Source of the DNA: Pseudomonas anatoliensis
GTDB lineage: Bacteria > Pseudomonadota > Gammaproteobacteria > Pseudomonadales > Pseudomonadaceae
Assembly (NCBI RefSeq): GCF_017976235.1
Contig: NZ_JACVHC010000003.1
Coordinates: 620,001 to 684,000 of the forward strand
DNA length: 64,000 nt
Direction of reading: 5' to 3'
Made by a program: the position numbers and the translations under genes. The notes under the pieces were generated by a model, which searched no databases, was not told the DNA's origin, and saw only the letters and a program-made list of their open reading frames with translations. Positions 27,601 through 34,900 of this stretch are shown in pieces. Every line of letters starts with the position of its first letter. Position 1 is the first letter of the stretch.

Positions 27601-29274
27601 TATCTCATCGAACTCGATTCGCAGCACAAGGAATACGGCGCGAACATCGAGAAAATCAAGGCACTGCAAATCGTCGAGGCATCACCCAGCTATCGCAAGA
27701 GCATGATTCAAAACCTGCAGATGCAGCTGTTCTTCGGGCAGGAGTGGCTCGCCCTGCACAGCAGGGTCCAGGCAGCCGACGTGGCCACGGCAATGGCGAT
27801 AGAGAGGTTTGGCAGCCCCACCAATACCGACCGGCCGGCGTTTATCCAGACCTGTGAAAATCTGACCGATCAATGTCAGGCCATTATCGAAAAAATCGAG
27901 TCTGCCCATACCCGGTTTGCCGAACTGGAACGGCTCGGCAAAGGCGCCGTGGCAATTCTTAACGAATATCGACAAAAACTGCCCGACTACGATCTGAACA
28001 ACCTGAAGCTTTTGCAAATCTTTCTCGGCAAGGAAATCTGCGTCAAGCCGGGCTCGGCAGCGATCGATGCCAAAGCGCAGGAAGCACTGGAGCTGCTCAT
28101 TGAAGATGCCGATCTGAATGCTCAGAGTTCGCTGAACCTGATCGACGACGAAAGCCTCGACGACCTGCGCGACCGCCTCAAAGCCCTGAACAACATCTCC
28201 AAGCAGTTTGGCGCAGTGGAGCAACGCTTTGACGATTTCGCCCTCGAGTTTGCCGAGCAACTTCAGACCGAGCGTCTCAAGAAGGTCCGAACGCGGGTGA
28301 TCGAGTTCAAAAAGCGAACCGCTGAACGACTGGCCGACCTGCTGCGCAATAAACACCTGCTGGGACCACAGTCTGGCCCGTCCAGACCGGCATCGAATCG
28401 GCGGATCATCCATACTAAATTCAAAGGCACGCAGGTCGGTGAGCGCAAGGCGAGCACAGATGGCAAAGATACCCATCTGGTGGAAGTGCGCGGTGAGCTG
28501 ACCGGGGTGATCGCGACCTTCCATGAGAAGTCGCCAGGTGAATGGGTCGAACATATCACCTCGACAGAGCCGGCGCCTGTGCCGGTGCCCAAGCCCAAAA
28601 TGACCCTCAAGCAAAGCACTGCGGCAGGTCAGGCGCTGCTCGACGGGTTGGCAGAATTCAACCGACACACCGAGGCTTACATCGAACGAGCGCAACGGAT
28701 TCCGGTCGAGGTTGAGGAAATCTACCATCGGCAAGCCACCCGCCTGCGCAACGCCAGTGAAGCGATCGATCAAGCATTGACCGCCGGCAATGAAACCACC
28801 AACCCGGCAAATCCGACGCTCAGCCACAGCTTGTCTGCATCGGCACAGGACCTATATGAAAAAGGTACCAGTGAACGTATCCGCCTCATCAAGCGACAAC
28901 CGCCGACGGAGGCTGGCGTGCAGTGGCTGAACAGCAAGAATGAGGTGCGGATATCGCAAACCGTCACCCGGCGCAGGCTCAAGAGTCAGGCCAAAGACTT
29001 TCTCGACGAATATGCGGTCAGCGATGCGAAGACCAATAAAGTGCTGTGGTACGCGCATTTCCACTACGCCCACGTCGACGACGCGGTCAACCTGTTTACC
29101 GCAGGACACCTGAAAACGGTGGCGCAGCAGCGCCTGGGTGGTGCCTTCACCACCCTGGGCGCCAGCAATCAGGAGCTCACCGCGATTTATCGCAGCGAAA
29201 TCGGCAGTACATTGGCTCAGAGTCTGTTCTTCACAACTGCCACGCCTGGCGTAAGCGTGCCAACGCCGCTCTGA
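24637..29274 (+). CDS. Giant DUF6543 / dermonecrotic-toxin-like protein
   Basis: A 1545-residue protein. Most of the N-terminal half follows the DUF6543 pattern known from Pseudomonas proteins labelled dermonecrotic toxin domain (for example GPCLLYRPLFEKVLIQYPG near 585, then a LLYAIRHG block). Two hydrophobic stretches lie near 705-730 and 752-770. A long charged coiled-coil zone runs about 930-1030, a proline-rich hinge (APVPVPKP) sits near 1312, and the C terminus ends in the family-like WYAHFHY..HLKT..QR block (1470 on). No signal peptide is seen. The ATG has AGG nearby; a TTG two codons upstream is less likely. Secretion route, target and activity are unknown. The 3' end overlaps the convergent MocR gene by 44 nt. 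Confidence 0.8.
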   Translation: MPEISPPSSVDVLTQLVTGPSLREVATAALRPALKTLYPHLDIDPQLAMVVTPTWVISGKHVIAGVDKIESLTDVLVRLGLSGTTVTYLDEEHFLTLQPYVTLAIHLPVKIGAIASLINELAPLLFVAFKEQQIEYWNKNRSADQPRWYELSDALRNLWNVPASLDWTADEQAMALAVFNHPDKKDRAADKYKTCAYLIDLDREKGEAPKHLTLLTTSVLIGTLAERTLIITHSVGRGFRRFNSVDDIGKALPQRYRDEAAGDGLSWRLVEPEGNFFDHMACTLVAIEADAVGKLDFFKDSPVSRFYPHPGTEGNHQQPPARLKPHIDQLRPMLPEWLDTASPADQTCYSRHLLDLTVVQHENNGKSFQSEVKDLHTFTREALTKQILKDHPKATDVKIDDIELTIVSLVIWGTFVVPFTTQTLTMSLPELALQNLAGLPLGNKSVRYKDGSALPAWMSAAYLEKLVTTVDIGSTYPAYLKKQLVDDATQAPALRDLYTSQLPVELPLLALQRKILGEAGITEQGYRYVVAALSSNPSERRVDGEEIVIRPLAFVAHRSSAHADTVVNMFVIGPRQSEKGPCLLYRPLFEKVLIQYPGPTNLLYAIRHGRALRESVLAWLPDSVRLNYSQYVFTGELPSAWIIPELIVHPSNAIDMTGPVALGSEIIETDTLATLHKTNVQALITQADRQSVSNAEGRWATLKRGGWMLFNAALPFLGRSLGAAAWIWQIMDDLQEVTDVANESDKIAWSAIADILLALGMALAHRAAVGHKPIEAINTLAEEKPLEAISLIEEEVSKPSLPTPEPVKTVRLPDLTLAEIPTAHASSVNHFAALKRSPAGLAALLDRLKTAKPQGIGVAAVEGRHQHLYAHEGKWYAPVGQRWFQVQITEHEHVQIIDSRVQPPAAGPFLTCTAGGEWVPDLRLRLRGGGLSARREVEKKRRREQADQLNKDISTFEETMETRLSDLQKAHSNLMAANDVNRAELTRLYLIELDSQHKEYGANIEKIKALQIVEASPSYRKSMIQNLQMQLFFGQEWLALHSRVQAADVATAMAIERFGSPTNTDRPAFIQTCENLTDQCQAIIEKIESAHTRFAELERLGKGAVAILNEYRQKLPDYDLNNLKLLQIFLGKEICVKPGSAAIDAKAQEALELLIEDADLNAQSSLNLIDDESLDDLRDRLKALNNISKQFGAVEQRFDDFALEFAEQLQTERLKKVRTRVIEFKKRTAERLADLLRNKHLLGPQSGPSRPASNRRIIHTKFKGTQVGERKASTDGKDTHLVEVRGELTGVIATFHEKSPGEWVEHITSTEPAPVPVPKPKMTLKQSTAAGQALLDGLAEFNRHTEAYIERAQRIPVEVEEIYHRQATRLRNASEAIDQALTAGNETTNPANPTLSHSLSASAQDLYEKGTSERIRLIKRQPPTEAGVQWLNSKNEVRISQTVTRRRLKSQAKDFLDEYAVSDAKTNKVLWYAHFHYAHVDDAVNLFTAGHLKTVAQQRLGGAFTTLGASNQELTAIYRSEIGSTLAQSLFFTTATPGVSVPTPL

Positions 29275-30784
29275 TCGCCGGTTCAGGCACGGCGGCAAAC
29301 CCCAGGACCAGTCCGGCGCGCTGATCCTGGGGAGTCACGGAGTCCGGCAACCAGTAATGGCTCAAGCCGCTGATTTCCACCTCCACGCCGGCGGCTTGCT
29401 CGATCAGTTGCTGCTCACGCTCGATGCTCTCCACCCTCACTGTCAGGTGCAGCCCGGCAGACACCGCCGGCAGGTCACCGACGCCGGGGATTGCCATTGG
29501 CCAGCCATCGAGCAACGTATTGCGCCGGTTTAACGCGGCGCGACGCATCCGGCGGATGTGCCGCTGGAAATGCCCGGCCGCCATGAACTCGGCCATCACC
29601 GCTTGCGTGCTCACCTCGGAATGCCGGACGTCCACCGCCCGGCGTTGCGAGAACGCTGGCACCAGCGCCGGTGGCAACACCAGATAACCGAGGCGCAACG
29701 CCGGAAATGCAACCTTGCCGAAAGTGCCGACATACAGCACGCGGCCCTGTCGATCGAGTGCCGCCAAGGGAGCCAATGGCGCGCCGGTGTAACGGTACTC
29801 GCCATCGTAGTCATCCTCGACGATCCAGCCTTGAGTCCGTTCAGCCCAGGCGAGCAATTCAAGACGCCGCGCCAGGCTCATCACCACGCCTGTCGGGTAT
29901 TGATGCGAGGGCGTCACGTAGGCCACGCGACAATCACTGGCGGCCGACAGTGCCGAGCAATCCATGCCCTCCTCGTCCACGCCAATCCCGCGCAGAAGGC
30001 CACCCGCCACAGCGAATGCGTGGCCGGCCGCACGGTACCCCGGATTTTCGATCGCAACGCCATCGCCAGGCTCCACCAGCAGCTGTGCACAAAGGCTAAT
30101 GGCCTGCTGCGCGCCACTGGTGATCACAATTTGCTCAGCCGAGCACTGCATCCCTCGCGAACTGCGCAGATAGGCCGCAATCAGGCTGCGCAGACGCGCA
30201 TCGCCGGCCGGGTCGCCGTAGCACATCTGCTGAAGATCCGGTTTTCGCCAGAAAGCCCCGTTGAGCTTGGCCCAGACGTCAAACGGAAACAGATCGAAGG
30301 CCGGCACGCCGACCCGAAATGCCCGTGGCGGACCCGTGGGAGGCGTGGGTAAATGGTTGTACTCCAACCGCTGAAAAGCACCGCTGTGGATAACTTTACT
30401 GGATGAAATTACAGTGGAATTTGCCAAATTTGTGGATAAGGCTGTGGGTAAGCCTGTTGAAAACCCTGTGGATACTTTTGTGGATAGTTTTTTTGCCTTG
30501 AGCTGGTCTCGGGGCAGTTGCGCCACGTAAGTACCATCGCCCACCCGCCCTTCAATAAAGCCTTCGGCATAGAGTTGATCGTAGGCGCGAACCACACTGT
30601 TGCGGGAAATCGCCAGCGCTGCGGCCAGATCACGGCTGGCCGGCAAGCGCGTACCGCTAGCGAGCCGCCCGTCCAACACCCGCAGGCGCAGCGCCTGATA
30701 AAGCTGACGGCTCAAGCCCTGACGGCGATCAAGCTCGATTCCCGCCGGGTTGAAGGGCATGGACAACGTGGACGATTCAGGCAT
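29231..30784 (-). CDS. MocR/PdxR-type regulator (GntR HTH fused to aminotransferase fold)
   Basis: The 517-residue protein has a GntR-type winged HTH (1-95; SRQLYQALRLRVLDGRLASGTRLPASRDLAAALAISRNSVVRAYDQL) and a class I aminotransferase-like domain from about 150 with the PLP-type core (EDDYDGEYRYTG and the Lys in YVGTFGKVAFPALRLGYL). The linker (about 98-130) is unusual: it holds a tetrapeptide repeat (LSTK, VSTG, FSTG, LPTA, LSTN) encoded by a 12-bp DNA array of DnaA-box-like sites. It is divergent from the PaiB-like gene, its probable target. An ATG at codon 9 could also be the start. Confidence 0.9.
   Translation of the reverse strand: MPESSTLSMPFNPAGIELDRRQGLSRQLYQALRLRVLDGRLASGTRLPASRDLAAALAISRNSVVRAYDQLYAEGFIEGRVGDGTYVAQLPRDQLKAKKLSTKVSTGFSTGLPTALSTNLANSTVISSSKVIHSGAFQRLEYNHLPTPPTGPPRAFRVGVPAFDLFPFDVWAKLNGAFWRKPDLQQMCYGDPAGDARLRSLIAAYLRSSRGMQCSAEQIVITSGAQQAISLCAQLLVEPGDGVAIENPGYRAAGHAFAVAGGLLRGIGVDEEGMDCSALSAASDCRVAYVTPSHQYPTGVVMSLARRLELLAWAERTQGWIVEDDYDGEYRYTGAPLAPLAALDRQGRVLYVGTFGKVAFPALRLGYLVLPPALVPAFSQRRAVDVRHSEVSTQAVMAEFMAAGHFQRHIRRMRRAALNRRNTLLDGWPMAIPGVGDLPAVSAGLHLTVRVESIEREQQLIEQAAGVEVEISGLSHYWLPDSVTPQDQRAGLVLGFAAVPEPAIRAALARLRQAWQL
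30385..30487. other. Array of six DnaA-box-like 9-mers inside the MocR gene
   Basis: On the plus strand, TGTGGATAA occurs at 30385-30393 and 30431-30439. Then, each exactly 12 bp apart, come TGTGGGTAA (30443), TGTTGAAAA (30455), TGTGGATAC (30467) and TGTGGATAG (30479). TTATCCACA on the minus strand is the perfect DnaA box. The array codes for the LSTx repeat of the regulator linker. Confidence 0.8.
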
Positions 30785-30801
30785 GACAATGGACCTATGA
30801 A

Positions 30802-30834
30802 ATTGGTCATCAATGGCTCTTACAACAGACCAAT
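30802..30834. promoter_or_regulatory. Candidate MocR operator between the divergent genes
   Basis: ATTGGTC (30802-30808) and GACCAAT (30828-30834) form a perfect 7-bp inverted repeat with a 19-bp gap. A possible promoter for the PaiB-like gene is TTACAA (30820-30825) and TAGGAT (30842-30847), so the second half-site falls in its spacer. Confidence 0.55.
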
Positions 30835-30876
30835 AGCCTGCCTAGGATGCAGGCATTCGCCAAGGAAAATCTCTCC

Positions 30877-31500
30877 ATGTACACGCCGCGCGCCTTTGCC
30901 ATCGATGAGCTGTCCCAACTTCACGAACTGATCCTCGCCACTCGCCTCGCCATCCTGGTGACCCACGGCGAAAACGGTCTGCAAGCCAGCCATGTGCCGG
31001 TGCTGCTGCATTGCGAGCAAGGTGAATACGGCACGCTTTACGGGCACTTGGCCAGGGCCAACCCGCAGTGGAAGGACCTGCGCGACGGCGCCGAAGCGAT
31101 GCTGATTTTTGCCGGGCCGGATGCCTATGTCAGCCCGGGCTTTTATCCGAGCAAGGCCGAGCACGGCAAAGTCGTGCCGACCTGGAACTACATCGCCGTG
31201 CACGCCTACGGCCACGCCGAGACCTTCAGCGATGGCGGACGGCTGCTCGACATCGTCAGCACCCTCACCGACCGCCATGAGGCTGGCCGCGCACAGCCTT
31301 GGTCGGTCGCCGACGCGCCCGCCGATTACATCGACAGCATGCTCAAGGCCATCGTCGGTTTCGCCATTCCCATCGACCGCCTGGAAGGCAAGCGCAAGCT
31401 CAGTCAGAACCGCAGCGCCGAAGACATTGCCGGCGTGCGCGAGGGGCTGGCCGCCAGTCCCGAGATCAATGATCAAACCCTCGCCCAATTGATGCGCTAA
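30877..31500 (+). CDS. PaiB-like FMN-binding protein
   Basis: The predicted 207-residue protein belongs to the PaiB (putative FMN-binding) family. It begins MYTPRAFAIDE and has the family blocks LYGHLARANPQWK, FAGPDAYVSPGFYPSK and VPTWNYIAVHAYG. Relatives have a split-barrel flavin-binding fold; in Bacillus PaiB was reported as a negative regulator, but the reaction is unclear. The start at MYTP is preferred because the likely promoter -10 overlaps the earlier ATG at 30847. It is first of three tightly spaced genes with two acetyltransferases, echoing the PaiA (acetyltransferase)-PaiB pairing. Confidence 0.87.
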   Translation: MYTPRAFAIDELSQLHELILATRLAILVTHGENGLQASHVPVLLHCEQGEYGTLYGHLARANPQWKDLRDGAEAMLIFAGPDAYVSPGFYPSKAEHGKVVPTWNYIAVHAYGHAETFSDGGRLLDIVSTLTDRHEAGRAQPWSVADAPADYIDSMLKAIVGFAIPIDRLEGKRKLSQNRSAEDIAGVREGLAASPEINDQTLAQLMR

Positions 31501-31510
31501 GGAAATCACC

Positions 31511-31957
31511 ATGAGTCAGATCGAGATCCGTCAGGTCAACGCCGACGACCACGCCGCCTGGCTGCCGCTGTGGCAAGCGTACCTGCGCTTCTACAACACC
31601 GAACTGCCGGAGGCGGTGACGAACAGTACCTGGCAGCGCTTCCTCGACCCGAGCGAACCGACGCACGCCGCCCTCGCCTGGGCTGACGGTAAAGCGCTGG
31701 GCATGGTGCATTACATCTACCATCGCTCGAACTGGAGCATCGAAAACTCCTGCTATCTGCAAGACTTGCTGGTGGCGCCTGAAACCCGCGGCACCGGCGT
31801 CGGTCGCCAGTTGATCGAGCACGTCTACGCGACCGCCAAGGCTGACGGCTGCTGCAAAGTCCATTGGCTGACCCACGAATCCAACGCCACGGCGATCCAG
31901 CTCTACGAGCGCATCGCCGAACGCCCAGGCTTCATCCAGTTTCGCAAAGCCCTTTAA
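31511..31957 (+). CDS. GNAT N-acetyltransferase
   Basis: A 148-residue single GNAT domain. The acetyl-CoA loop is LLVAPETRGTGVGRQLIEHV (about 86-105, motif RGTGVG), and the terminal part has WLTHESNATAIQLYERI as in many GNATs. It starts 10 nt after the PaiB-like stop with AAGGAAA as ribosome site, so it is co-transcribed. The acceptor substrate is unknown; an amine such as a polyamine is one guess from the PaiAB analogy. Confidence 0.9.
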   Translation: MSQIEIRQVNADDHAAWLPLWQAYLRFYNTELPEAVTNSTWQRFLDPSEPTHAALAWADGKALGMVHYIYHRSNWSIENSCYLQDLLVAPETRGTGVGRQLIEHVYATAKADGCCKVHWLTHESNATAIQLYERIAERPGFIQFRKAL

Positions 31958-31969
31958 GGAGACGCGCTC

Positions 31970-32641
31970 ATGACCACCTCACCTGCCGACTGGAAAGGCG
32001 TGCCCGCGCCAACTACCACGTTGCTCGAAGGCCGCTTCATCCGCCTGGAAAGGCTCAACCCGGCGCGCCATGGCGACGACCTGTTCAATGCCCTCGAAGG
32101 CCCCGGCGCCGACCCGAGACTCTGGGATTACTTGCCCTACGGCCCGTTTCCCGAGCGCAGCGTCTTCAACGACTGGCTGAACAATCACGCGGCCAGCAGC
32201 GATCCGTATTTCTTCAGCGTCATCGACCGCGCCAGCGGCCAGGTACAAGGCATGCTCAGCCTGATGTCGATTGTCCCGGCCCATGGCCGTATCGAAATCG
32301 GCCACGTTAGCTTCGGCGCGCCAATGCAGCGTTCGCCAAAAAGCACCGAGGCTGTTTACCTGTTGGCCAAGCACTCCTTTGATCTGGGCTACCGTCGCCT
32401 GGAATGGAAGTGCAACAACGGTAACGCCCGCTCCAAATACGCCGCTGAACGCCTGGGCTTCAGCTTCGAAGGCGTGTTCCGCCAGCACATGGTGGTCAAG
32501 GGCCAGAACCGCGACACGGCGTGGTACTCGATTTTGGATTCGGAATGGCCGGCGATTGCGGTGGGGTTCGAGCGCTGGTTGAGTGATGAAAACCAAACCG
32601 CATCGGGGCAGGTGAAGGGTTTGGTCGAGTGCCGTACTTGA
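31970..32641 (+). CDS. GNAT acetyltransferase of the RimJ/RimL type
   Basis: A 223-residue protein of the ribosomal-protein-acetyltransferase-like GNAT subfamily. Visible blocks are GRFIRLERLNP near 21, IEIGHVSFGAPMQRSPKSTEAVYLLAKHSFD near 105 and RRLEWKCNNGNARSKYAAERLGFSFEGVFRQHMVVKGQNRDTAWYSI near 143. It starts 12 nt after the preceding acetyltransferase, third in the operon. The substrate cannot be told; members acetylate protein N termini or small amines. Confidence 0.9.
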   Translation: MTTSPADWKGVPAPTTTLLEGRFIRLERLNPARHGDDLFNALEGPGADPRLWDYLPYGPFPERSVFNDWLNNHAASSDPYFFSVIDRASGQVQGMLSLMSIVPAHGRIEIGHVSFGAPMQRSPKSTEAVYLLAKHSFDLGYRRLEWKCNNGNARSKYAAERLGFSFEGVFRQHMVVKGQNRDTAWYSILDSEWPAIAVGFERWLSDENQTASGQVKGLVECRT

Positions 32642-32653
32642 GCCTTTAAAAGC

Positions 32654-32726
32654 AAAAGATCGCAGCCTTCGGCAGCTCCTACACGGGAAAAAATGCAGGA
32701 GCTGCCGCAGGCTGCGATCTTTTGAT
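32654..32726. repeat. REPIN, GATCGCAGCC..CTCCTAC family
   Basis: Arms AAAGATCGCAGCCTTCGGCA and near complement (GCAGGCTGCGATCTTTTG) between the acetyltransferase operon and hipB. Confidence 0.85.
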
Positions 32727-32728
32727 CT

Positions 32729-33007
32729 TTAACTGATATCTCGCCGAATTCGCACAACGCCCATCTTCATCCCAAACGGACGAAACACGGCGTTCAACGA
32801 TTTCAGCGTTTGATTACCCTCACCGTGTTCGATATGCACCAACGTGCGAACAGAAATTTTGCACATTTTCGCAAACTGGGTTTGGTGCAAACCCGTCACT
32901 TCCATACGCAAGCGGCGAACGGCTTCGCCGATCTCAAGCGTTCCCTGCGCCAGCGCTTCTCGTATGTTTTCAATAAGCACAGTGCGTTCGGCAACGGTCA
33001 GGCTCAT
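32729..33007 (-). CDS. HipB-like XRE antitoxin/regulator
   Basis: The predicted 92-residue protein has an XRE HTH (about 43-85; LHQTQFAKMCKISVRTLVHIEHGEGNQTLKSLNAVFRPFG), the HipB pattern, with an N-terminal helical extension. Its ATG overlaps the hipA stop codon (ATGA), so translation is coupled. The gene follows hipA, the reverse of the E. coli hipBA order. It is expected to bind HipA and repress the operon at the palindromes at 34369-34464. A start four codons upstream (inside hipA) is possible but less likely. Confidence 0.85.
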   Translation of the reverse strand: MSLTVAERTVLIENIREALAQGTLEIGEAVRRLRMEVTGLHQTQFAKMCKISVRTLVHIEHGEGNQTLKSLNAVFRPFGMKMGVVRIRRDIS

Positions 33008-34356
33008 TTCAGGTCCCACTCTTTCAATCGTTGCTCCAGATTTTTCAATGCAATGCCTGGGTGATTCATGGTTCGGTCCGGCAAGCCGCTCTCAGTCAAA
33101 ATATCGGGAAGCGCCGCGAGGCGATGTGCGTCCTGACGCAGACGCTCGAACAAATCCGGCGCGCCAGCCAAAGCAGCCAAGGGGTCATCCGGATCAGCAA
33201 TATCAGACAATGCGCGACAAACACCTCGCCAATCGACATCACCCGCTCTTTCCAACGCTTTCGGCCACTTTGTCGTCCGGGTAATGCCTTCATCGTCCAT
33301 GACCATCGGCGCCAAATCATAAATTGGAGCAAGCCGAAACGAACTTATCCCACGAATAATCGCGGTATTGCGGCCATGGTTATCCGAGTTACCGAGAATT
33401 TTGTTGATCAGATCCCGACGCAAGTAGTCCGCCACCAGATCGGGAATCTGATTCGCTTGCCCTGCCTCACGCCAAAGACCGGCAAGCATGCGAATCACGT
33501 CCAAATGGTCCATCGCGCTGCCTGGTGTTGTCACGTTAGCCAGCGAATAAATCGATTCGACTGCGTAACGCTCAACACCTTGAGCGGTTACCCGACGGTC
33601 AAAACGCTGCATCCACAAGCTGGGTTTGGTCGCCTCTTCCAGTGCCAGCCCCTGTGATGCGACCGTTTCGATGCCTAACGTCTGAAGGGCTCTGTAGTAG
33701 TGGAACTCACTTCGCAAAATGTCCTGATCGGTCCGGTTACCTTTGTTGCGGGCAAATTTCACAAACCAGTGCTGACTGACGTCTGAATCCTCAAGGACTG
33801 CGTCGGGGAACAGGAGACCGGACTTGTCCTCTGCCAACAGAAGCTTCGGTGCTTCCCCCCCCGCCCCCGTCGCACCGCCAATGGCGGCACCCAGTTCATA
33901 GGCGTACTCGAGAAACCGGTTGTCACGCAGGATCACGTCCTGACGCTGAAACCCAATGGGCTCTCGCTCATCCACAGATTCGGCAGACTCCTTTATCCGC
34001 ATGTTGCCGATCGGTGCCGCTGTACTTCGACCCAACAGATAAAGATCGGCGCTGATGCCTGCGGGTTTTTCTTGCCCCACGCGAGCGAGAAGAAAACGTT
34101 TCGCCGCACCGGCAGGAGCGATGTCATGGATGAAGGCTGGCACAGCGGATCGCCGGCTATCCCATTCCAATGGGAACCGTACACTCACAGCTTTTGAGAA
34201 CGGCGACCCTATCTCGTCGAAGTTATCGAAGAGATAGGTGGTTTGATAACCGAAATCGCAGCGACTTTCGAAACCCTTTTCGGGGTCAGCGAAACTCAGA
34301 ATCATCGCGTCATGCCATTGCCCTGCCGTGAATATCTGTAATGTCAGGTCGTACAT
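33004..34356 (-). CDS. HipA-family toxin kinase
   Basis: The 450-residue protein is a HipA-like Ser/Thr kinase. N-terminal HipA-1 part: SRRSAVPAFIHDIAPAGAAK (69-86). Glycine-rich loop GATGAGGEAPKLLL (161-174), where Thr 163 stands at the place of the autophosphorylated Ser of E. coli HipA by my alignment. Catalytic loop GNSDNHGRN (322-330, catalytic D325) and metal-binding YDLAP (346-350) are intact. E. coli HipA inactivates glutamyl-tRNA synthetase. The start is set by AGGTGA seven nt upstream of the ATG; the 41 codons upstream in frame overlap the operator region and are not translated. Confidence 0.9.
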   Translation of the reverse strand: MYDLTLQIFTAGQWHDAMILSFADPEKGFESRCDFGYQTTYLFDNFDEIGSPFSKAVSVRFPLEWDSRRSAVPAFIHDIAPAGAAKRFLLARVGQEKPAGISADLYLLGRSTAAPIGNMRIKESAESVDEREPIGFQRQDVILRDNRFLEYAYELGAAIGGATGAGGEAPKLLLAEDKSGLLFPDAVLEDSDVSQHWFVKFARNKGNRTDQDILRSEFHYYRALQTLGIETVASQGLALEEATKPSLWMQRFDRRVTAQGVERYAVESIYSLANVTTPGSAMDHLDVIRMLAGLWREAGQANQIPDLVADYLRRDLINKILGNSDNHGRNTAIIRGISSFRLAPIYDLAPMVMDDEGITRTTKWPKALERAGDVDWRGVCRALSDIADPDDPLAALAGAPDLFERLRQDAHRLAALPDILTESGLPDRTMNHPGIALKNLEQRLKEWDLK

Positions 34357-34368
34357 GCGCTTTTCACC

Positions 34369-34464
34369 TGCATTTAAATGCACTTTAGCGAAGAGTTTTT
34401 CGTAATAACTGCAATATAGTGCATATTTAATTGAGAGCCACGAATACATCTGCAACAAAATGCA
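34369..34464. promoter_or_regulatory. Three-site operator array upstream of hipA
   Basis: TGCA-N6-TGCA occurs three times, starting at 34369 (centre TTTAAA, a full 14-bp palindrome), 34410 (centre ATATAG) and 34451 (centre ACAAAA). The spacing is exactly 41 bp each time, about four helical turns. The second site overlaps a possible minus-strand -10 (TATATT, 34413-34418). The array lies 13-108 bp upstream of the hipA start. Confidence 0.8.
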
Positions 34465-34534
34465 GAAAAGCACCCACAACGTCTTTCCCTATCCATGTGC
34501 TGGCGGACATGCGCATACACCGCCAGCGCGTTGA

Positions 34535-34900
34535 TCACTCCGTTGGCACTAACCTGTCCAGCACCCGATTAACCGCCAGCTTTGCCAGCATCACCACCTG
34601 AGCGATGCCTTGCAGGGTTTTGCGGTGGGTACCTTCAACCTGCGCGATATGGTTGTTGATGATGACGGTGGCCGAGCCGAGGGTTTCACTGGCATCTGCC
34701 AGCAGCGACTCGTTGTCGGCCTCGGGACTTGCCATGTACAGCGTGTTGGGTTTGTAAGGCGTGGCCATGATGTCGGCCGCCGATGGGCGGAGATAGTGGT
34801 CGAGGGCGCGCTCGGCGGCTTCGTGAAGTTTCTTTGAATCGGGCGATTCGTAGGGGGATGCCGGATCTGTGACCGGCGGGTTAGGCGTTACTTTGAACAT
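34535..34900 (-). CDS. DUF6124 family protein
   Basis: A predicted 121-residue protein that starts MFKVTPNPP, has a DSKKLHEAAERALDHYL helix near 24-40, and ends in a region rich in L, A and N (LLADASETLGSATVIINNHIAQVEGTHRKTLQGIAQVVMLAKLAVNRVLDRL). This is the pattern of the DUF6124 family, found mainly in Pseudomonas and without known function. AGAGG about nine nt upstream supports the ATG. The same frame stays open a further 68 codons upstream, over a structured leader; I read that part as untranslated. Confidence 0.8.
   Translation of the reverse strand: MFKVTPNPPVTDPASPYESPDSKKLHEAAERALDHYLRPSAADIMATPYKPNTLYMASPEADNESLLADASETLGSATVIINNHIAQVEGTHRKTLQGIAQVVMLAKLAVNRVLDRLVPTE

Noticed and set aside
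30385..30487. Replication origin
   Set aside because: DnaA-box-like sites alone do not make an origin: no AT-rich unwinding element, dnaA, dnaN or gidA genes are nearby, and the sites are inside a coding region.
34357..34479. 41 extra codons at the hipA N terminus
   Set aside because: They run over the operator array and a possible -10; a strong ribosome site marks the downstream ATG.
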